A stretch of 64,000 nucleotides of DNA, taken from Firmicutes bacterium UBA2116 (lineage in GTDB: Bacteria > Bacillota > Clostridia > Tissierellales > Sedimentibacteraceae). Position 1 is the first letter of the stretch. Every line of letters begins with the position of its first letter. Positions 60,107 through 64,000 of this stretch are shown here, piece after piece. The position numbers were made by a program, and so were the translations under genes. The notes below the pieces were generated by a model. That model had not been told where the DNA came from and made no database searches. It worked only from the letters and a program-made list of their open reading frames with translations. The stretch covers positions 1-64,000 of the forward strand of contig DCYG01000005.1 in NCBI GenBank assembly GCA_002331025.1, given 5' to 3'.

Positions 60107-61199
60107 ACCAAAATTTAGTTTAATGAATTCAAGCTGGGGAGTAAGCTTTATTTCTGCCGCAATGGCTATTTTTATAGGTCTCCTTTTCGGTTTCATTATT
60201 TTATTGATAAGTAATTCAAGAGAAGCAGTACCGGGATTTTTTGCAATTTTACAGGGCGGCTTTGCGGACGGAGCAAAAGGAATAGGAGATATGCTTTATA
60301 ATGCGATTCCCATAATTTTAACCGGTCTTTCCGTGGGCTTCGCTTTTAAAACAGGTTTATTTAACATAGGTGCTTCCGGTCAATTTACAATGGGTGCATT
60401 CGTTGCAATTTTTATAGGCATTAAATGGACATTCCTGCCGGGGCATTTACACTGGATTGTTGCTTTAACCGGAGCTTTGATAGCAGGAGCTTTGTGGGGA
60501 CTGCTGCCGGGCATATTGAAAGCATATTACAACGTACATGAGGTTATATCTTCTATTATGATGAATTATATCGGCATGTACTTGGTAAATATCCTCATAG
60601 TTAAAAATATCCATGACAAAATTAAAAATCAAAGCTTGCCTGTTGCTAAAACTGCGATTATACCTAAGGCGGGTCTAGATAAAATTTTTGAAACAAACAA
60701 TATGAACATTGGAATTCTTATTGCAATATTAGCTGTTATTGTTATTTATATAATATTAAGCAAGACAACCTTAGGCTATGAATTAAAGGCGTGCGGATTA
60801 AGTCCTGCTGCCAGCAAATATGCAGGAATAAATGCTAAGAATAAAATAATACTCTCCATGCTGATAGCAGGTGCATTATCTGGACTTGGAGGAGGACTTT
60901 TGTATCTTGCCGGCTCGGGAAAATATCTGCAGGTAGTTGATATTCTAGCTCCTCAGGGCTTCGCGGGAATTTCTGTGGCGCTCCTTGGTATGTCAAATCC
61001 AATCGGGATTTTATTTGCAGGATTATTTATAGCACATTTAACCGTGGGAGGAGTAAATATCCAGCTCTATTCATTTGCTCCCGAGGTAATTGATATAATA
61101 ATTTCTGCGATAATTTACTGCGGAGCATTTTCACTTTTGTTTAAAAATATAATTTTAAAATTAAATAAGCGCAGCAGCAGACAGGAGGCCAGCAAATGA
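60096..61199 (+). CDS. Nucleoside ABC importer permease 1 (YufP-like)
   Basis: This 367-aa permease of the branched-chain/ribose type has about ten hydrophobic helices, with FNIGASGQFTMGAFVAI (about 88) and GYELKACGLSPAASKYAGI (about 227) landmarks. The ATG at 60096 follows AAGGAGTG and lies inside the end of the ATPase gene. Confidence 0.93.
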   Translation: MKHRPKFSLMNSSWGVSFISAAMAIFIGLLFGFIILLISNSREAVPGFFAILQGGFADGAKGIGDMLYNAIPIILTGLSVGFAFKTGLFNIGASGQFTMGAFVAIFIGIKWTFLPGHLHWIVALTGALIAGALWGLLPGILKAYYNVHEVISSIMMNYIGMYLVNILIVKNIHDKIKNQSLPVAKTAIIPKAGLDKIFETNNMNIGILIAILAVIVIYIILSKTTLGYELKACGLSPAASKYAGINAKNKIILSMLIAGALSGLGGGLLYLAGSGKYLQVVDILAPQGFAGISVALLGMSNPIGILFAGLFIAHLTVGGVNIQLYSFAPEVIDIIISAIIYCGAFSLLFKNIILKLNKRSSRQEASK

Positions 61200-62149
61200 A
61201 TGTAATCTATTTTGTAGCTCAGCAAACTATGTTTTTTGCAATTCCTTTATTGATTGTTGCTTTGGGGGGAATGTTTTCTGAAAGAAGCGGTATTGTAAAT
61301 ATAGCACTTGAAGGAATAATGGTCATGGGTGCCTTCGTAAGCATATCATTTTTAAGTGTATTCCAGAGCATGATGAGCGGTCAGCTTTTATTGATTCTTG
61401 CAATATTGGTTGCCGGATTAACCGGAGCCGTATTTTCACTGCTTCATGCCTTCGCTTCCATAAACTTAAAAGCGGATCAGACCATAAGCGGTACTGCCCT
61501 CAATATGTTTGCTCCTGCCTTCGCTATATTTGCTGCCAGAATGGTGCAGGGAGTTCAGCAGGTTCAGTTTTTAGATACATTTCATATCGCAAAGGTTCCA
61601 TTTTTAGGAGATATCCCTGTACTTGGTCCGATATTGTTTCAAAACTGTTATATAACAACGTATATTGGGATAGGTATAGCCGTAATGGCAGAAATAGTTA
61701 TAAATCACACCAAATTCGGCTTAAGATTAAAAGCCTGCGGCGAGCATCCTCAGGCCGCGGATTCTGTAGGGGTCAACGTTTATAAAATCAGATATGCAGG
61801 TGTAATCATTTCAGGTATATTGGGCGGAATAGGCGGTCTCGTATTTGTAGTTCCAACATCCACGAACTTCAATGCGACAGTGGCAGGATACGGATTCTTG
61901 GCTCTTGCTGTTTTAATATTCGGTCAATGGAGAACAAAGAAAATATTCTTTGCTGCGTTTTTCTTCGGCATAATGAAGACATTTGCTGCGGCATACTCCG
62001 CTATACCGATACTTAAAACACTGCCTATATCCAACGATGTTTATAAAATGATTCCTTACATTGCTACATTAATAGTTTTATCTTTCTTCTCCAAATCCTC
62101 ACAGGCGCCAAAGGCATCCGGAGTCCCTTACGATAAAGGAAGCCGTTAA
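61196..62149 (+). CDS. Nucleoside ABC importer permease 2 (YufQ-like)
   Basis: This 317-aa permease pairs with the previous one, overlapping it by 4 nt. It has GMFSERSGIVNIALEGIMVMG near the start and FGLRLKACGEHPQAADSVGV in the middle, the expected YufQ-like order. Helices fill the remainder. Together they form the heterodimeric channel. Confidence 0.93.
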   Translation: MNVIYFVAQQTMFFAIPLLIVALGGMFSERSGIVNIALEGIMVMGAFVSISFLSVFQSMMSGQLLLILAILVAGLTGAVFSLLHAFASINLKADQTISGTALNMFAPAFAIFAARMVQGVQQVQFLDTFHIAKVPFLGDIPVLGPILFQNCYITTYIGIGIAVMAEIVINHTKFGLRLKACGEHPQAADSVGVNVYKIRYAGVIISGILGGIGGLVFVVPTSTNFNATVAGYGFLALAVLIFGQWRTKKIFFAAFFFGIMKTFAAAYSAIPILKTLPISNDVYKMIPYIATLIVLSFFSKSSQAPKASGVPYDKGSR

Positions 62150-62258
62150 ATATTAAAATGTTGAAGCGCTAAAATATGCTAAAATATATTGAAAGATAAT
62201 GTAATCATCAGTAATATAGTAAGTAATTACTTAATTTTGATAGTGGAAAGGAGTTGCT

Positions 62259-63749
62259 ATGTTCAAAGATAATAAAGTTTGGATAGGAAAAAGTGACAAG
62301 CGAATATATTTAGAACCTAAAATGGCCAACAGACACGGCCTTGTGGCAGGGGCCACAGGTACCGGAAAAACAATAACATTAAAGGTTATGGCCGAATCCT
62401 TCAGTGAAATGGGAGTGCCGGTATTTCTTGCCGATATAAAGGGAGATTTGGCAAGCCTTGCATCACCCGGAACCGATAGTGAAAATATGCAGGAAAGAAT
62501 TAAGCGTTTAGAAATAGATAATTTTACATATAAGTCCTTTCCGGTACAGTTTTGGGATATTTACGGAGAAAATGGTCTTCCTTTAAGGACTACCATATCT
62601 GAAATGGGTCCCATATTACTTTCAAGGATACTTGATTTAAATGATACTCAGTCGGGCATACTTAATATAGTTTTCAGAGTTGCCGACGAAAACGGACTTC
62701 TGCTGTTGGATTTAAAAGATTTGCGTTCAATGGTTCAATACGTGGGAGACAATGCCAAAGAGCTTACATTGAAGTATGGAAATATTGCTGCTCAAAGCGT
62801 CGGGGCAATTTTAAGAGCATTGATGGTGCTTGAGGATCAAGGAGGAAACTTCTTCTTTGGTGAGCCGGAGCTAGATTTCAATGATTGGATGAAAGTTGCA
62901 GGGGACGGCAGAGGATATATAAATATTCTTCACAGCTCTAAACTATTTTTAAACCCTGCATTGTATTCTACATTTTTACTGTGGATGCTCTCTGAGCTTT
63001 TCGAAAATCTGCCCGAAGAGGGAGATTTAGAGCAGCCTAAAATGGTATTTTTCTTTGATGAAGCACATTTGCTGTTTGATAATGCTCCAAAGGTTTTATT
63101 AAACAAAATAGAGCAGGTAGTTCGACTTATTCGCTCAAAGGGCGTAGGCGTATATTTTGTAACACAAAATCCAAGAGATTTGCCCGATGAAATACTCGGA
63201 CAGTTAGGAAACAGAATTCAGCATGCTCTGAGAGCTTATACGCCTGCAGACAGAAAAAAAGTTGTGATAGCTGCCGAAACATTCCGTACGAATCCTGAGT
63301 TTGATACAGTTCAGGCAATAACGGAGCTTGAAACGGGAGAAGCCTTAATATCGTGCTTAGACGAAAAAGGAAGCCCTTGCATAGTTGAACGCAGCTTTAT
63401 ACTTCCGCCTCAAAGCAAGTTCGGGACTATAGACGATTATTTGAGAAAACAAACTATTACAAGCTCACCCTTGTATTATAAATACGATAAAGAAATTGAC
63501 AGAGAGTCGGCTTATGAAATGCTCATAAAAAGAAATGAGCGTGAAATGGAAGAATTAAAGCTTCAAAAAGAAAGATTGGAATTAGAAAAAATAAAGGCTA
63601 AGGAAGCAAAGGAGCTTGAAAAGCTCAGAAATAAGAAAAGCAATCGGCTGACTCCCGTTGAAAGAGTCACAAATTCGGCTATGAGTGCCATAGGCAGAGA
63701 AATAGGAAGATCACTTATAAGAGGCGTGTTAGGCTCCCTTAGAAGGTAA
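62259..63749 (+). CDS. HerA-like ATPase, DUF853 family
   Basis: This 496-aa protein of the FtsK/HerA superfamily has Walker A GATGTGKTITLK (31-42), Walker B MVFFFDEAHLLF (about 262), an Arg-rich RSKGVGVYFVTQNP segment, and a charged coiled-coil tail (about 405-470: EREMEELKLQKERLELEK). This is the DUF853/YjgR group of bacterial HerA-like proteins, whose function is not established. AAGGAG precedes the ATG. It is not part of a NurA pair here. Confidence 0.88.
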   Translation: MFKDNKVWIGKSDKRIYLEPKMANRHGLVAGATGTGKTITLKVMAESFSEMGVPVFLADIKGDLASLASPGTDSENMQERIKRLEIDNFTYKSFPVQFWDIYGENGLPLRTTISEMGPILLSRILDLNDTQSGILNIVFRVADENGLLLLDLKDLRSMVQYVGDNAKELTLKYGNIAAQSVGAILRALMVLEDQGGNFFFGEPELDFNDWMKVAGDGRGYINILHSSKLFLNPALYSTFLLWMLSELFENLPEEGDLEQPKMVFFFDEAHLLFDNAPKVLLNKIEQVVRLIRSKGVGVYFVTQNPRDLPDEILGQLGNRIQHALRAYTPADRKKVVIAAETFRTNPEFDTVQAITELETGEALISCLDEKGSPCIVERSFILPPQSKFGTIDDYLRKQTITSSPLYYKYDKEIDRESAYEMLIKRNEREMEELKLQKERLELEKIKAKEAKELEKLRNKKSNRLTPVERVTNSAMSAIGREIGRSLIRGVLGSLRR

Positions 63750-63751
63750 TT

Positions 63752-64000
63752 ATGTACGATAAAAACAAGGGCTTTGAATATGAAAAAATTGCCGAAAGGT
63801 ACTTGCTTAAAAATCAATATACAATAATAGAAAGAAATTTTATCAGTAAATTCGGTGAAATTGACATTATTGCAAAAAAGAACGGACGGCTTCATTTTAT
63901 AGAGGTAAAGGGCAGAAAGAACCTTTCTTTCGGATATCCGAGAGAAGCAGTTACATGGACGAAGCAAAAAAAACTCATAAGTGCCGCAAAGTATTACTTT
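63752..64000 (+). CDS. yraN: YraN (UPF0102) nuclease-fold protein, 5' part
   Basis: The first 83 codons are present before the window ends. The start MYDKNKGFEYEKIAERYLLK, then NFISKFGEIDIIAKKNGRLH and FIEVKGRKNLSFGYPREAV match YraN, with the PD-(D/E)xK-like acidic residues GEID and EVKGR. It begins 2 nt after the HerA-like gene. Biological role is not known. Confidence 0.9.
   Translation, partial: MYDKNKGFEYEKIAERYLLKNQYTIIERNFISKFGEIDIIAKKNGRLHFIEVKGRKNLSFGYPREAVTWTKQKKLISAAKYYF

Noticed and set aside
1..64000. tRNA, rRNA, CRISPR arrays, prophage
   Set aside because: No cloverleaf, rRNA-like block, regularly spaced repeats with spacers, or phage genes were seen by eye on either strand.

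Overview
The window is a low-GC, gene-dense Gram-positive chromosome segment. A V/A-type ATPase operon, the sporulation membrane protein YlbJ, DUF2512, and the blocks yceD-rpmF-plsX-acpP-rnc-smc-ftsY and ylxM-ffh-rpsP-khpA-rimM-trmD-rplS-rbgA-rnhB point to a spore-forming anaerobic member of the Clostridia/Tissierellia. Sedimentibacter-like is my guess from memory, not a measurement. No rRNA, tRNA, CRISPR array or phage block was seen.

Layout. (1) 0.4-2.3 kb: a Na+-coupled NSS transporter and a convergent DUF2512 protein share a bidirectional terminator. (2) 2.7-11.3 kb: nine-gene V/A-ATPase operon (G/H-C-I-K-F-E-A-B-D) behind a strong sigma-A promoter. (3) 11.4-16.5 kb, minus strand: rnz, ylbJ, two LytTR regulators with receiver-like but degenerate N-termini, and tmcAL. 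The LytTR pair splits the usual tmcAL-ylbJ neighbourhood, and the old junction is duplicated on both sides of it. (4) 16.6-17.8 kb: an orphan RelB/DinJ antitoxin and a Phd/ParE-type toxin-antitoxin pair, each with a palindromic operator. (5) 18-21.1 kb: cobU-cobS-cobC and ackA. (6) 21.3-40.6 kb: a 19-kb accessory island. (7) 40.8-49.9 kb: yceD-rpmF, plsX-acpP, rnc, an Elp3-like radical SAM protein, smc, ftsY. (8) 50-56.6 kb: a small toxin-antitoxin pair, an 'empty' copy of the LytTR-gene flanks, then the SRP/ribosomal block. (9) 56.6-64 kb: deoC with a BMP-type nucleoside ABC importer, a HerA-like ATPase and a truncated yraN.

The island is the most interesting part. It starts with an Agr-like circuit: LytTR response regulator, histidine kinase, AgrB, and a 46-aa AgrD whose predicted ring residue is Ser rather than Cys. 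A 21-bp-phased direct repeat lies upstream of agrB. This leads into a RiPP pathway: ABC exporter without a peptidase domain, cytoplasmic subtilase, a 709-aa radical SAM maturase with two SPASM-like regions, a small accessory protein, and two precursor peptides with Cys at every fourth residue (CXXX repeats). Each precursor gene is bracketed by a 14-16-nt inverted repeat. The precursors alternate with four paralogous solute-binding lipoproteins, followed by a MalK-type ATPase, two permeases, an HlyD/MacA-like adaptor and a MacB-like membrane protein. My inference is a density-controlled, thioether-type (or otherwise Cys-modified) peptide system with its own export, processing and recapture or immunity machinery. 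The island sits between ackA and yceD, which are adjacent in many clostridia, and has same-orientation copies of a dispersed palindromic repeat at both edges.
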